A stretch of 64,000 nucleotides of DNA from Siphonodentalium dalli (taxonomy: Eukaryota; Mollusca; Scaphopoda; Gadilida; Siphonodentaliidae): assembly GCA_032622095.1 (NCBI GenBank), contig CP136065.1, forward strand, positions 41,453,503 to 41,517,502, in the 5' to 3' direction. Positions 23,500 through 36,256 of the stretch are shown here, piece by piece (the first letter of the stretch is position 1; every line of letters begins with the position of its first letter). A program made the translations under genes and the position numbers. The notes under the pieces are model-generated. The model saw nothing but the letters and a program-made list of their open reading frames with translations, was not told the DNA's origin and made no database searches.

Positions 23500-24530
23500 G
23501 TTAATAGATGGTCTATGACAACATTTGGATGGATTGAGAACTCAATGGCTGGTTTGTTATACTAGTTGTATGGTTTGGGTCACTCGGTGGGTGGTTGTAA
23601 CACCCATTGCATGGTTTGAGACAACAGTTGAATTGGTTTGGACACTCGACTTGGATATGGGACACACGTGTGGTTGAATGTGACATAAATTTGTCGATTT
23701 ATTCAATGATTGGGCCATTTTATAAATTGAGACGAATTTTGGTGGTTTGATACCTATATGGTTAGGAACACCAGTTGCATTGTTTGGGGCACTACTAGTA
23801 CCATGCACTGTGATTTGGAGTGTGTTTCTAGTTATTCCTTAAATAATTCTTATTTCGATTAAAGATTCACGGTCTGAATTTGACGTCAAATAAATAATAA
23901 GTTGCAGTGTTGCGACACTGATTGGGTGAATGAGACACTCCTTGGATGGCCTGTGATACCCATTGTGTGGGTTAGGGTACCAGATGCATGGTTTGGAGGA
24001 CTATCTGTGCTGGTCGGGAATCAGGTGCATATCGTACAGGGCACTACTTAATTGTTTGTGCCACCCGTTGGAAAGTTTGAGACCAATTGGGTGGTTTTGG
24101 ACACTAGATGTGCATATGGGACACACGAATGGTGGAATGAGACACTCATTTGTCGACTGGTTCACTGATTGGTCCGTGGAATGGATTGAGACGACAGTTG
24201 GTGGTTTGGGACACCCGTTGTATGACATAGAACTCTCTTCGGATGGCCTGGGACAAAAAAATTGGTACACATGGGACACTCTTTTCCTTTCGAACATTCG
24301 CTGGATTGTTTGGGACACTCATTTGGTGGTTTGGGGCATTCATTGGATGGATTGGCCCGCTCATTGTATAATTTGGATCACACGTTGGATGGTTAGGGAC
24401 ACTCATTTTTGGTAGTTTGGGACAAAACCTGTGTAGCTTGGAACGTTCGTTGAATTGTTTGGGGCACTACCATGCGCTGTGGTTTGGAACAATCGTTGCA
24501 GGGCTACGACAATACTCGTGGTAATTTAGA
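23500..24530 (-). repeat. Degenerate 20-bp minisatellite, reverse orientation
   Basis: Units like tggtttgggacactcattgg are the complement of those at 22733-23210. With the forward part this forms a loose inverted array of about 2 kb. The 150-codon frame at 23963-24415 is a repeat artefact with no domain. Confidence 0.65.
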
Positions 24531-25114
24531 TGGCACGTGATACGCATTGTGTAAAGCACTTCAACTGTTGACTTCCGATTGCCATTTTCGTCATCATTTT
24601 TGAAAACTCGGGTTTTGACTTACTGTTATCGTATTAGGATTGGACATCATGCACGGTGGCGCAACTGGCGCCTACGGTGAACGTTACTGTAAAATGCTAT
24701 TTTTGTTACTTTCGGTTGCCATTTTGTCCTCCATTTTGGACTTTTTTTTTCAGTCAAATTATGCAGGAAATGACAGGCATATGGCATGGAATCAAGAACA
24801 ATAGGTTTTTGCTGAATATGTATGTAGTGAGTGGGGTATACTCCGGGAAATCGCCGCCATATTGCCCGGAACATACACTGTCACCTTTTAACGTCTAAAT
24901 AGTTTGAGTAGACATCCTTACGAAAAATAAATGAAGTTTAATCCTGGGGGTGTGCACGATTGATCGACTTGGTTCCCGGACTGAAATTTCAATTTTCGTT
25001 TCTTACATGTTTTACTACATTTTTTTATAATAAAAAATAACGAATTTTCCTCCCTGAAACGCTCGGAACGTTTGTGGTCAGTAGATTTGTATATTTATAT
25101 TTATATTTGTTTTT
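24531..25114. other. Non-coding stretch
   Basis: Opposed open frames at 24647-24898 have no motif. A gccattttg(t/g) motif recurs around 24575 and 24715. Confidence 0.35.
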
Positions 25115-25250
25115 GTGGGGTCTCCGGCCCCAAAACGCCAGAAATGCGGAACTTAAGAAATCTGATTTCTTCAAACGTTCCTGGGGTGGAACAAATCTGG
25201 GGCATCAAATCTTTAGTACGCAATTGTGCAAATAGAACCCAGCAGGCTCG
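25115..25250 (-). repeat. Dispersed repeat, copy 2 (reverse of 19322)
   Basis: Matches the complement of 19322-19460 through gtggggtctc, aatgcggaacttaagaaatc and ttgtgcaaatagaaccc. Confidence 0.65.
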
Positions 25251-25544
25251 CGGACAATTACAGCTATATAATTGTTGTAGTCCGATACCAATGGTAGTTA
25301 TAGTTATATGATAACTGTTCACACCACAATAGATCAAACACCAACATGCACGTTTATTCTGAATGACATACATTCAAAATTACCTTTGTTGTCTAACTTG
25401 GCAACCTTGTGCTTCAATTTTTGTGAGTTCATATCATTTGCATATGTTATCTAGACGCAAAAAAACGAGACTACACAAAAGTAAGACCGATTCGAACATA
25501 TCCGAATCAGCAGGTCCCTAAATCATAATTTTTTTTTATGATAG

Positions 25545-26257
25545 CCCTTAAAATGGTGAACCCCAAATTTGAGCCCGTGCAGTGAAAACATATGTCAGCT
25601 TTTCCTGATTCATGTCCAGATACAGGAGGGTCCAGATATGTCCCAATATCCATATTGCATGCCAAAATCTAAGATATAGGCACATACCCATATAGCCCGT
25701 GCAGTGAAAACCTATGTCAACTATACCCGAGTCATGTCCAGATGCAGGACGGTCCAGATATGTCCCAATATCCATATTTTATTACATAATCCAAAGATAT
25801 AGGCCATTAGAATTTTCTATAATGGGCCCTTAAAATGGTAAACCCCAAATTTGAGCCGTTTAAACCTGAGTCATGTCCAGATGCAGGATGATCCAGATAT
25901 GTCCCGATATCCATATTATATGCCAGAATCCAACGATATAGTCACATACCAATCTTTTATGATGGACCCTTAAAATTGTGAATACCAAAGTTGAGCTTGT
26001 GCAGTGAAAACCTATGCCAAATCTATGTCAACTATACGCGAGTCATGTCCAGATGCAGGATGGTCCAGATGTGACCCAATATTCATATTATATCCCAGAA
26101 TCCAAAGATATAGGCACATAACAATTTTCTATGATGGGTCCTTAAAATGGTGAACCCGAAATTTGAGCCCGTACAGGTGTAACCTAAGTAAACTATTCTC
26201 CCGATATTCAAATTAGATGCCAGAACCCCAAATTTGAGCCAGCGCGGGGGGGGGGGG
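25545..26257 (+). repeat. 160-bp satellite, second block
   Basis: About four monomers and partial monomers of the family seen at 17076, same orientation, with internal deletions. It ends in a run of 12 G (26246-26257). Confidence 0.75.
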
Positions 26258-27840
26258 TGAAAAATAAAATTCCGGCACGTATGTCGGGGTGGGTGGGTGG
26301 TCAAAGCCACCAACAAGCAATTTTGTCCGCAACTAAAAACAAAATTTCCTGCTTGTTTTTTTTAGTGTTTTGGCAATGAGTTGGGCTTCAAAACCACTTT
26401 GAATGAGAGAAATAATGTAACTCTAACTGGTAAACTGACTGCAGACAGTTATCCAGTTGTATTTTTTATAAATGGGTGTTAGTCCATGGGAAATTCGAAT
26501 GTGATCCTGCATGAGCGATTTTTAAAAAGCAAAGTCTGCCTTTTGATGTTAAACCTAGCTAATCAAATATACACACTTGTAATAAAATACACTGACTGTA
26601 GACTTATTCAGTTTTGTATTACAGGAGGGTGCAGCTGATAAGTTATATCTTATACACTGAACAGCACTAAGGGAAATGTCATATAAACAACAACCATTAT
26701 CATAACAAAATTATCTTGTTTTAGAATAATCTGCATATAAAACAAACACAAATAACATTTAGCATAAATGTATAAAAGAAAAATAAGAGGAATGCTCATC
26801 ACTATAAAACTATGAAACAGCAACTGGGCTCAGCTGGGCTGATTAAAAATAAAACTTTAAAATAAAAAAGTAAACACTGTGATAACAGGACATAGAGTAT
26901 TTGGCATCACTATTAGACTAGATATCTTCGTTTGATAAAACATAACAATAAGCCATGTAAAACTTCCTTTGATTGTCAACTTTTACCAAGTTTGGTTTTC
27001 AAAGTTTGATTATACCAATAAAACTTCACTATAGTCATTCTGTCTATATAACTGAACTTGTCATAATTCAAAAGAAGTATTAATGGCGACATTATTTCAT
27101 GTGAATCTATGGCTTGTTTTATCACAATCTAGACATTGATCTAAACACAATTAAATGTGCAAATAAAACAAATGAAAAACAAATCTGGACTGCTTGTCAG
27201 TAAAACAACCTTTGTCATAACAATGTAAAAATAGAAGTGGATTTCTCATCACATAAAGTTGGCACATGATAATATTGAGCTAAGACTGAATGTTACAGAC
27301 TTATACAACTAAAAACATAAAACAAAAAAGTAAATACCAAAACATTCTCATCTATAGACTGCTGTAACCTTGATCCTCAACTTAACAATTGTTCAAATCA
27401 ACAAATCTGACTTTAACCTTACATAATGCATACTAAGTGTGCGTTCGATTTGTCAACTTGACACATTTGGACACATATTTACAAAAGTAGTAAGAAATAA
27501 ATGTTGCTTCTTATTGCTTTTAAATGAAGAAGTGAGCTACGTGACTGATCAGCTGTCAAAAATGTCTTTTAATCATAGTTGTATCTCAAATCGGACTATA
27601 TATTCTGATAAGGCAGCATTGCATAATTCCATTTCTTTAAATGTTGGGAGATAGCAATCGAATCACTGGTCGAATCAGGTAGAATATCAAAATGTTACTA
27701 GCGCCATAGATGTGTTCTGACATCCATTCAGAAAACGAAAATAGTCATGCTTGTGTTTTCTCAAAACATAGGAAGCTCACATAGTAGTATGGGCCTAAAT
27801 TCACTTGAAAGTTATTAACAACTGTTTCCGCCGGTTTTCG
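26258..27840. other. AT-rich non-coding stretch
   Basis: Comparatively repeat-free, with A-rich short motifs and no gene recognised. The open frame at 27439-27654 has no motif. Confidence 0.4.
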
Positions 27841-27994
27841 CATCTTTATTACTGTTTTAAGGGGGGTGGGTGTCCAAAAATGGTCGGAAAAAACTGTCGA
27901 AAACGGAAAAAAAATTGGCGGTGGGGGTGGGTGGGTACAAAAAATGATCGAAAGAGAAAAAATGCCATACGTGCCTGAAATTTTGTTCCGAACC

Positions 27995-28145
27995 CCACCC
28001 CCTGCCAGTGCAGTGAAAACCTATGTCAGCTATACCTGAGTCAAGTCCGGATTCAGGAGGGTCCAGATATGTCCCATTATCCACAATATATCTAAATGTT
28101 TAAACACATACCCTTTTTCTATGATTGACCCTTAAAATGGTGAAC
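27995..28145 (+). repeat. 160-bp satellite, single monomer
   Basis: Contains gtgcagtgaaaacctatgtc, gggtccagatatgtccc and cccttaaaatggtgaaccc. It is cut by the element that starts at about 28148. Confidence 0.7.
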
Positions 28146-28147
28146 CC

Positions 28148-29017
28148 TGTGTAGTGGGAACTGGGGTGGAGTGGGACATTTTTTCTTTGACTGCTCATTA
28201 CTCAATTTGTGCTACATGACTGTTGCTTTTTGTACTATTTATACATCATTGCCATCTTGATATATTTCCCATGCTGGCAACTTAAACAAGGTACCCAAAT
28301 GTCTCACACTTCCCCGGGTGAGGGGGTACAGTGGGTCACCCATTGGAATTCCATAACATACCCTATAACAACAACTGAAATAGTTATTCATTCAAAGAGG
28401 GAAATTCGTTCTGTGGTAACACGCATTCATATAGTTGACACACAAGGCTTTATTGATACTTCCACTCAATCGGGGAGGAGTGGGACACAGTTTCAAGCCA
28501 CAGGGCCCAATTCTAATCTGACAAACTAATTGAAAAAAGTTCTGTTTGGGGTCTACATGTAGAAGATAAAAGCAACCAGGAATGGTATTTTCCAAAGATC
28601 TGCTCAACTCTATATTACTGTAACTAACAGTCCCAATGTACACCGAGCCACATGTCCCACTCTAACCCGACATAGTCATGTATCAGTTGAGTCAATATTT
28701 TAGCAACACGCCTATGCTAAGGTATTGAAACAGATATACAATTTGAAGACCAAACACAGTTGTTTCAGAGCTCAGAGTCGGTAAGAAAATATATCTCATA
28801 TGAAAAATTACAAAATGTTGTGTTCGGAAAAATATTGCTCAGATTCCATAAAAATCACATAAAAAATATAATATGCTTGCTACACGTTTGATACATGTCA
28901 TATGTTCTGGGGACATCTTATGGGCATTAAATGAATAGGCAACTCATTGATGGTATGGAGTTATCTCCACTGCCCACAGTACCCACCGTCCCACTCCACC
29001 ACAGTTTCCCTACACTG
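28148..29017. mobile_element. TIR transposon of about 870 bp
   Basis: The left end gtgtagtgggaactgg + ggtggagtgggac is matched in reverse by the right end gtcccactccacc + acagtttccctacac. Internal copies of the motif gagtgggaca appear near 28475 and, in reverse, near 28650. It carries no recognisable transposase. Superfamily not assigned, and no clear target duplication was found. Confidence 0.6.
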
Positions 29018-29039
29018 CAGAGACTCAAATGTGATGTTC

Positions 29040-29811
29040 ACCATTTTAGGGGCCCATCATAGAAAATGAGTAGGTGGCTAAATCTTGGGATTCTGTGAAT
29101 ATAATATGGATGTTGGGACATATCTGAACCTTCTGCATCTGTGCATGACACTGATATAGTTGACTTACGTTTTCACTGCACGGGCTCCATATCGGGGTTC
29201 AAACATTTAAGGGCCCATCACTGAAAATGTGTATGTGCCTATATCTTTGGATTCTGGCATATAATATGAATGTTGGGCATATATAGACCGTCCTGCAGCT
29301 GTACATGACTCATATATAGTTGACTTAGGTTTTCACTGCACGAACTTCATTTTGGGGTTCAAACATAAATTGTGTATGTGCCTATACTTTGGTTCTGGCA
29401 TATAATATGGATGTTGGGACAAATGTGGACCGTCCTGCATCTGTACATGACTCATATATACATGTAGTTGAATTAGGTTTAAACTGCATGGGATCAAATT
29501 TGGGGTTCGCCATTTCAAGGGCCCTTTCATAGAAATGGGCAGGTGCCTAAATCTTTGGATTCTGCAATTTCTGGGAATATATTGTAGGTGTTAGGACATA
29601 TCTGGAATCTCCTGCATCTGTACAGGACTCCAATATAGTTGACTTAGGTTTAGACTACACAGGCTCCAATTTGGGGTTCACCATTTTAAGGGCCCATCAT
29701 AGAAAATGGGTAGGTGCCTAAATCTTTGAATTCTGGGGAATATAATATGGATGTTGGGACATATCTGGACCCTCCTGCATCTGTACATCATTTTGGGGTT
29801 CAAACATTTAG
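29040..29811 (-). repeat. 160-bp satellite, reverse block
   Basis: About five monomers in reverse orientation (ttcaccattttaaggggccc-like, gatgttgggacatatctgg, ttttcactgcacgggctcc). Orientation flips across the element at 28148-29017. Confidence 0.8.
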
Positions 29812-30525
29812 CTACAATGATAAATAATACTGCCCGTACAAACTTTGTGACCATCATGACCAGCTATAGTGACTAATGAAACTGGCTAGATAGACTTACC
29901 ACCATGGTTAGCTATGATGTCTACACTTACCAGCTTTTCTGTATATATTATCCACCATAGCTAGCTAAATAGACTTACCGCCCTTGTGAGCTATAGTGAC
30001 TATTATTATTAGCCGAAAATATAGACCATCCGCCAGTGCTAGCTATATTGATTATTATTACTGCCTATTTAAACTGCACAACCACCATGATTATCCATTA
30101 TGACTACAGTAACTGGCTAGATAGACTTACCATCCTGGCTAGCTGCAGTGACTACTATTACTAGCTTGTGGTATAGACTATCTTCCTATCTGGCTACTTT
30201 GATATATATAACTGCCCATATATACTTAATTAACTGTCTAGATAGACTTGACACCCAGGTTAGCTTGAGTGACTACACTTACTAGCTTTCTGGAAAGATT
30301 ATCCGCTATAGCTAGCTATGTTGATCCATACTACTGCCCACGTGTACTGATTAACCACAATGGCTAGCTATAGTGACTGATTAACTAGCTAGATAGACTT
30401 ATCACCCAGGTTAGCTATAGTGCCTACATATACTAGCTTACTGTGTAGAATATTATACACTTATAGCTACTTTGATCAATATTGCTGCCCACATGTACTA
30501 AATAGCCATCACGACTAGTAGTAGG
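29812..30525 (+). repeat. Degenerate repeat rich in ctagctatagtgact
   Basis: Motifs gctagatagacttacc and agctatagtgact recur at about 75-155-bp spacing (29884, 29963, 30114, 30236, 30390), suggesting a 75-bp unit grouped in pairs. Non-coding. Confidence 0.6.
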
Positions 30526-30600
30526 GCGGCTCCGTGTCAAAAACAGGGTGAATCGTGCATTTTATGGTAAAAGCAACAAACTTTGTATACAACATCCTGA
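30526..30600. repeat. Inverted dispersed repeat, left copy
   Basis: Shares atcgtgcattttatggtaaa and an outer agtagggcgg with the complement of 33648-33720, 3.1 kb away. The two may be the ends of a decayed element, or independent copies. Confidence 0.4.
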
Positions 30601-31135
30601 GGTGATATCTTGTGGATTTGGATATCATGCCAAGCTAGGGAGAGCCCATGGTTGCCATGGTAACCACCGAAAAACATAGTTTTTGGAATGGGAAGATCGA
30701 ATATTGATTCTTTCCACATTCATCCAAATGTTCACTCAGTGAAATTTTGCGATATTCTCGTTGATTTATCTCGAACACCAACTGTATATACACGCAAAAG
30801 AAATTTTCCACACCTGGGCACTCGGATATACGCGGAATTCTGTTCTTTAATTGCCTGTTGGATTGTGGGACTTTTATGAATTTTGCTTAATCCGTAAGAG
30901 CTGCATTTAGATAGATAGATAGATATTTTTTTAATGGCTAAAAGATGCAAAATTAGCAGACATATGAGCATAAGCATATATACAAAAGAGTAACACAGAG
31001 TGTGACATTCATATAGTATAAATATAAAAAGTATAGATATATAAATATAGCAAGAATGCAGCTTGACAGTTCTGTAGAGGGACAAGATAGTGAATAAACC
31101 TAGCTTAGTAATGACTACTAAATAGATACTCGTAC

Positions 31136-31138
<3 letters not shown>
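30601..31138. other. Non-coding stretch
   Basis: Holds the X-box-like palindrome at 30651-30664 and a short gata repeat near 30910. The open frames here are not supported. Confidence 0.35.
30651..30664. promoter_or_regulatory. RFX X-box-like palindrome
   Basis: GTTGCCATGGTAAC fits the established RFX consensus GTNRCC(0-3N)RGYAAC on both halves. No gene is identified beside it, so a regulatory role is only a possibility. A broken relative (gttgccatgccaac) lies near 37877. Confidence 0.35.

Positions 31139-31198
<60 letters not shown>
31139..31198. repeat. (TA)n microsatellite
   Basis: About 30 uninterrupted TA units. Confidence 0.95.
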
Positions 31199-31202
<4 letters not shown>

Positions 31203-31213
31203 AACATGAAAAA

Positions 31214-31465
31214 TCAACCCGTGCTATCACACCCTCCTCCCTCAACAGGACTGTCACGTTGCTTAAGAGATACTAGTAAGAGAACTAACAGATCTTCGCC
31301 ACCTGCATATACACACTGCTGCCATTTCATCTCAAATTTTGTAAGATATTCGTCTTCTTTATCAGTTAGGCATTTAGAGAACTTTGTGACAAACTTCTCC
31401 TCATTTGTAGGAAGTTTCTTGTAAAAACGATCGTCCAAGAGTGTATCTTCCGATTTGTTGGCATG
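31214..31465 (-). other. Possible coding fragment, unidentified
   Basis: On the minus strand an open frame without an ATG reads as charged, soluble protein (for example KLPTNEEKFVTKFSKCL, then TDKEDEYLTKFEMKW) and ends in a stop at 31214. Composition looks more protein-like than most frames in the window. I see no splice sites, known domain or partner exon. It could be a decayed exon or chance. Confidence 0.2.
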
Positions 31466-31479
31466 TTGTCAGAACAAAG

Positions 31480-31975
31480 GCAATTTTTTGAACAGCTGGA
31501 TGGGCGTATGTGACCCAGTTTGTGATTTCTAGATGGACTGGTGGCAGCACAAGAATACACAAGGATAGCCCCGTGGCTGCTGTGATTATGCATACATATT
31601 GGAATTTGGCAAGAGAAATTTTTAATTTCCTCCACGCACGACTTACACCCAATTTTTGAACAGCTGGACAGTTTAATTGTGACCTAGTTTTTTATTTTGA
31701 AATGGACTAGTAGCGGCACAAAACGAATCCAGAACAATAGCCTCGTGGCTGCTATGGTTATGCCTACGCAGGCGATTTAGCAACGAAAACTGACCTTTTT
31801 TCATTATGTTGACCCCATGCACGACTTACGCCCAATTTTGAATAGCTAGACGAGCGTATGTGACCTGGTTTGTGATTTCTAGATGGACTAGTCGCGGCAC
31901 AAGAAGAATCCAGAAAGGATGGCACCGTAGCTGCTGTGATTATGCATACATACATGTGGGCAATTCAGTAACGAT
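31480..31975 (+). repeat. Three-unit tandem repeat (about 175 bp)
   Basis: Each unit has ttttgaacagctgga, gatttctagatggacta, gtggctgctgtgattatgc and, in the first two, gcacgacttac(g/a)ccc. Minus-strand open frames across it are repeat artefacts. Confidence 0.7.
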
Positions 31976-33647
31976 TATTATCATATTATGAGAACTGGGA
32001 ACTAGAAACTGGGGTTTGTCTGGGAACTAGTAACGGAATTTATGGAACTTGTGTAAGGTCAGATATGAAGCTACTCACAAACTCACAAACAACCTTCAAC
32101 GACATTGCAGCACAATAAATTGGGTTGATACAGTGCAATGCTAATATGGGTGAATCTGTGTTTAAAAAAAAAGGAGAATTAAAAGATTATTTAGCTGGTT
32201 TTGAATGAGATGATATATACCGAACCACGGTGCCACACACCAATGCGAACTGTATGTACTCTATATATGTATACATCAGAGGCTACATAGGTGAAGCTGT
32301 ACCTCCATGGTGTTACTTCTAACAATCTTAGTCGACGAATCTTAATGCGTCATAACGTATGGAATTATACCTGCTAAGTTAATGGCACCTAATCGTATCG
32401 TTGTCTCCTAAAATTGTGTGGACCGAACAATGAAGAGCATTTGTTTGATAATTCATGTTTCCGATGGGTGGGAAAGTAGTGTGGGGACCGTGGATATATT
32501 CTAGGAATCTGGTACTGATATATACGGCGCGGCAATGCCGATAGTTGTGTGGTTTAGAATAATTCAAGTGTCCGATGGGTAGTCGAGTTGGATTGTCTTC
32601 ATCTAGAAATGATACACTGATATGACCGTCGCAAATCATATTAAATAAAAGGTCGACCGACCATAATGTCCCTGGACACGGTGGCTAGCTGAAGGATTGG
32701 ATATGTCCGGCATAAATGTCATCATCCGGAAACCTCAAATGTTGAAAATCAAGACAAATCGTCAAACTAGGGGCCATAATTGTGGTAGAAAAGATCGGAT
32801 TAAGTCTGGTTTTCGAACTAGTTCAAGATATATTTTTAAAACAGCTCTTACGCAAAACATTGTTAAAATCGGTTAATATATGTTCAAGTTATGGCGCTAA
32901 CCAGCTAGAAAAGTCGGCAAAAATGGCAAGAACTCGACAAAAATGGTTCCAACCAATCTCATAATTGCAGGTTCCAACGATGTTTAATATCAGTGCCAAA
33001 TTTTATAATAAAAAATGACTGGATAATGACGGAATATGTACACAGGCTCGGGCTAAAGTTGGGTGCCAGGATGTATGATGCTATGTCAAAAATGTTTTCT
33101 ATTAAATATGTATGGCAGTGTGCGTTTTAGTCATGGTTCGGACGATGAACCCATTTCTTTGTGATAGATGCCAAGATTTATCAATTAATTTGCAATTGAG
33201 TTAAATGGAGGTAAAAGCTATTCTGCATCATAAGTTTCAAGATCTATCCAAGTAGACCCACGGATCGTCGATAACCTAGCGGTATTTTCAATTAGGAGAT
33301 TCATTTCAACATAACATTGTGTGTCAGTATATAAAGAGTGATTTTTAATCACCTCTCCAATTCTGTTCGCTGGCGACCACACAATGCCACCAGTCTCATA
33401 AGATTAATATATGGATTTCCAGAATAACAGGTGCGCCTTGGATGGTAAAAGCCTTTTGTATTTATCACATTGAGTGTTTCTTTCAACGGTTTACATTTCA
33501 ACATCAGAGAGAAGACCAACAACAAATATGACTACATTCCATGCATGTAGGTTAAAATAGTACATTCCTTGGAGTATAAATAACATTATTGAATAACACA
33601 ATCAAACCACCAAATACATGTAGTGTGCTGTCCAAAATGTCTTGTTT
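31976..33647. other. Non-coding stretch
   Basis: No convincing gene. A 112-bp imperfect duplication (taattcatgtttccgatggg near 32449 and taattcaagtgtccgatggg near 32561) explains the minus-strand frame at 32379-32639. A short block at 32647-32706 resembles 51876-51932. Confidence 0.35.
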
Positions 33648-33720
33648 TTATATGTAGTCATGCGTGTTTGGTACTTTTACCATAAAATGCACGATTTTGT
33701 CATCTATCCGCCCCACTATT
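33648..33720. repeat. Inverted dispersed repeat, right copy
   Basis: Contains ttttaccataaaatgcacga, the complement of the motif at 30526-30600, followed by ccgccccacta. Confidence 0.4.
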
Positions 33721-34255
33721 TGTGCATTAGATTAGACGCCTTCAATCATAAACAATCATGCGATAAGAAATTATGTAAGATGGTTGGGTGTGGGCTGGGG
33801 GGGGGGGGGGGGGGTGGTATCGAATAACATTATTCTCAATACTTGGATGTCATATGAGTTTGTTATTTTGTGCATAATATTAGATAATCCTTCAATCAAA
33901 AACAATAATTTTTAGAACTGGAATTGCGAACAAAAATCTTCGATCTGAATTGGGTGGGGGTGGCGAATAACTTTATTCTTCAAACTTGGGGTGGCGAATA
34001 ACATTAGTCTTTAAATTCGGACGTAGACAAGTTTCTTACTTTTTGTATTTGATTAGACGATCCTTCATTCATAAACAATCATTTCATAGAACTGGAAGTC
34101 GAATTGCGAATAAAAATCTGCGATCTGAAATTATGTATTGGTTGGTGGGTTGGCGGGGTGGTGAATAACTTTATTCTTAATACTTGGATGTCAGATGAGT
34201 TTCTTATGCTGTACATTAGATTAGTCGATCGTTCAATCACAAACAATAGACAAGA
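33721..34255 (+). repeat. Tandem repeat, about 3.5 units, with an 18-G run
   Basis: Units of about 150-170 bp share aataactttattctt, acttggatgtcagatgagtt, attagattag, ccttcaatcataaacaatca and aactggaattgcgaa. A run of 18 G occupies 33797-33814. The short frames crossing it are artefacts. Confidence 0.65.
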
Positions 34256-35349
34256 AACAATAAACAAATGTGTTCGTTAAAACTTGTGCTATCTAGTTAC
34301 TTAACCCACAACAGCGGTTCTGGGGTTAGGACGAAAAGTTGCGAACGGACGGACGGATAGATAGACAGATCTCATAATATGTCTATATAAACATACATGT
34401 AAACACACCAACTTTTGTCTTTTCGGATAAAGCATCTTGCGGAAAACCACAAGCAAAGTGGTGAAACTCGCGTCGAGAGACATGCCCTTTGTCAGATTTG
34501 TTTAAACGCAGAAAAAGAATGGACTAGTGGTCCATGATCGATACTTGTTTCTCAATGAATACATATCGCTCGCGATAATTTATGGAGAGTCAATAAGCGT
34601 TTTATCGGCCTGTACATTGTTCCGATTGGTAACAAAGTAGTTTGACTGCATGTTCATACCACAGAATAGAGTTATCAATTAAATGACAACTGAACGACAA
34701 GATGCGCCCTTTGACCACCAATGTAGGTCCAAACCAGGTTTAAACTTGGATATTTAAACTGGAGATGATGACTCCGGCCTATATGTTCAAACATAAAACC
34801 CAACATCATAATTTTGCATATATACATAATAACTGCTAGTATACAATTTATATGCATACGTAAAAAATGAAGCACGTAACAAATACTGCTCAGTTGTATG
34901 TATTTGATTGTATATATCGATTATAACATGTCATACAAGTGGGTTTATTCATAGGCCATGTTAAGTGATACATGTTTATCTGGCTGGTATATATATATGA
35001 CATGCACCACGGATACCGACCAAACATTTGGTAAAACATTTTGTCGCCATCAAATTGTTTCCATCAAATTGCCGTTCGATTCAGGGATGTGAGAAGGGAG
35101 GGGCACACATGCTATTACAAGTACTTATAATTTATGTGCACATGACAATGGTCCGGTTTTAGTCTGCACATGTCATGCCGTTACTTTCAGACTTTAAGTT
35201 GTGAACGTATTGTCTGTATGTGTATGTAGCCTTAACGATAGGAGTAGAGGCAACTTGAGCCTCACTGCCACATATTCACGATCACCTATATTGACTGGCT
35301 AGTGTCGCTTTTTACCGATCCAGCAGGAAGAGAACTTTTAATGTTTAAT
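34256..35349. other. Non-coding stretch
   Basis: No gene seen. It contains a short ggacggacggatagatagac run near 34346. Confidence 0.35.
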
Positions 35350-36256
35350 TGAACAACTTTAAATGAATAACTCGACACGACAAACACAAAGGGCACTTAC
35401 TACCTCCAAGACACACCTGTTGTGTTGTGATGTTGTAGATCGCTCATATGAGGTTGGTGGCCTTTTGTTGTCGATCGATTATCGTGAAAGGTCAGATTTG
35501 GAGAGTGGTCCAAAATTAGCCTTTAGTTTATCAAACAACGTTCTATTGAAATTAAATTTCTATGGGAAATACCATAATGCCTATCGAATCTCTCCAGGTC
35601 TACCTTGATAATGACTTTGCTTAGAATAAACTAGAACAATAAACCGTTAAAATGTCGAAACACAATGACAATTCAATTTTCTAGAAGGATGCAGCCTTTA
35701 TGTCTTTTGCAAAGAAACTGGCTGATATTGACCATTTTTACACACTAATTGGTTAATTATTCTAACATCCGATCCAAGACTAACAACTCACAAACTCTAA
35801 AATATTTTTAAAAAACGTTGAATGAGTTACTAAACACGACAAGCACAAAGGGCGTTTAGTGTCCAACACAAACTTGTTGTTTTGTGATGTTGTATATGTC
35901 TCTTATGAGACTGGTGCCCTTTATGTCGCTGGATTATCGTGAGAGATCAGAATTGGAGAGGGGTCCATAATTAGCCGTTGGTTTATCAAACAACGTTCTA
36001 TTGCCATTAACGTTCTATAGGAAAGGCCATAATACTCATAGAAGCTCTCCAAATCTACTTGGAAAATTGCTTTGTCTGGAATAGACTAGAAGATTAAACG
36101 GTGAAATTTGCGCACAATGGCATTCAAATTTCGAGAAGGATGTAGGCTTACGTCTTTTGCAAAGAAACTGGCTAATATTGACCACTTTTACAAACTAATG
36201 GTTGATCGTTCTAACGTCCGAACCAGTTATTCATGAACTCTAACACATTTGACGAA
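35350..36256 (+). repeat. Tandem duplication (about 459 bp x 2)
   Basis: Copies at 35350-35808 and 35809-36256 share cacaaaggg, gtgatgttgta, ttatcgtga(a/g)ag(g/a)tcag, tttatcaaacaacgttctat and cttttgcaaagaaactggct. Divergence is scattered and introduces stops in each, so there is no sign of a conserved reading frame. Confidence 0.7.

Noticed and set aside
23963-24415. 150-codon tryptophan-rich open frame
   Set aside because: It lies wholly in the degenerate 20-bp minisatellite. The repeated period explains the composition, and opposite-strand frames are equally long.
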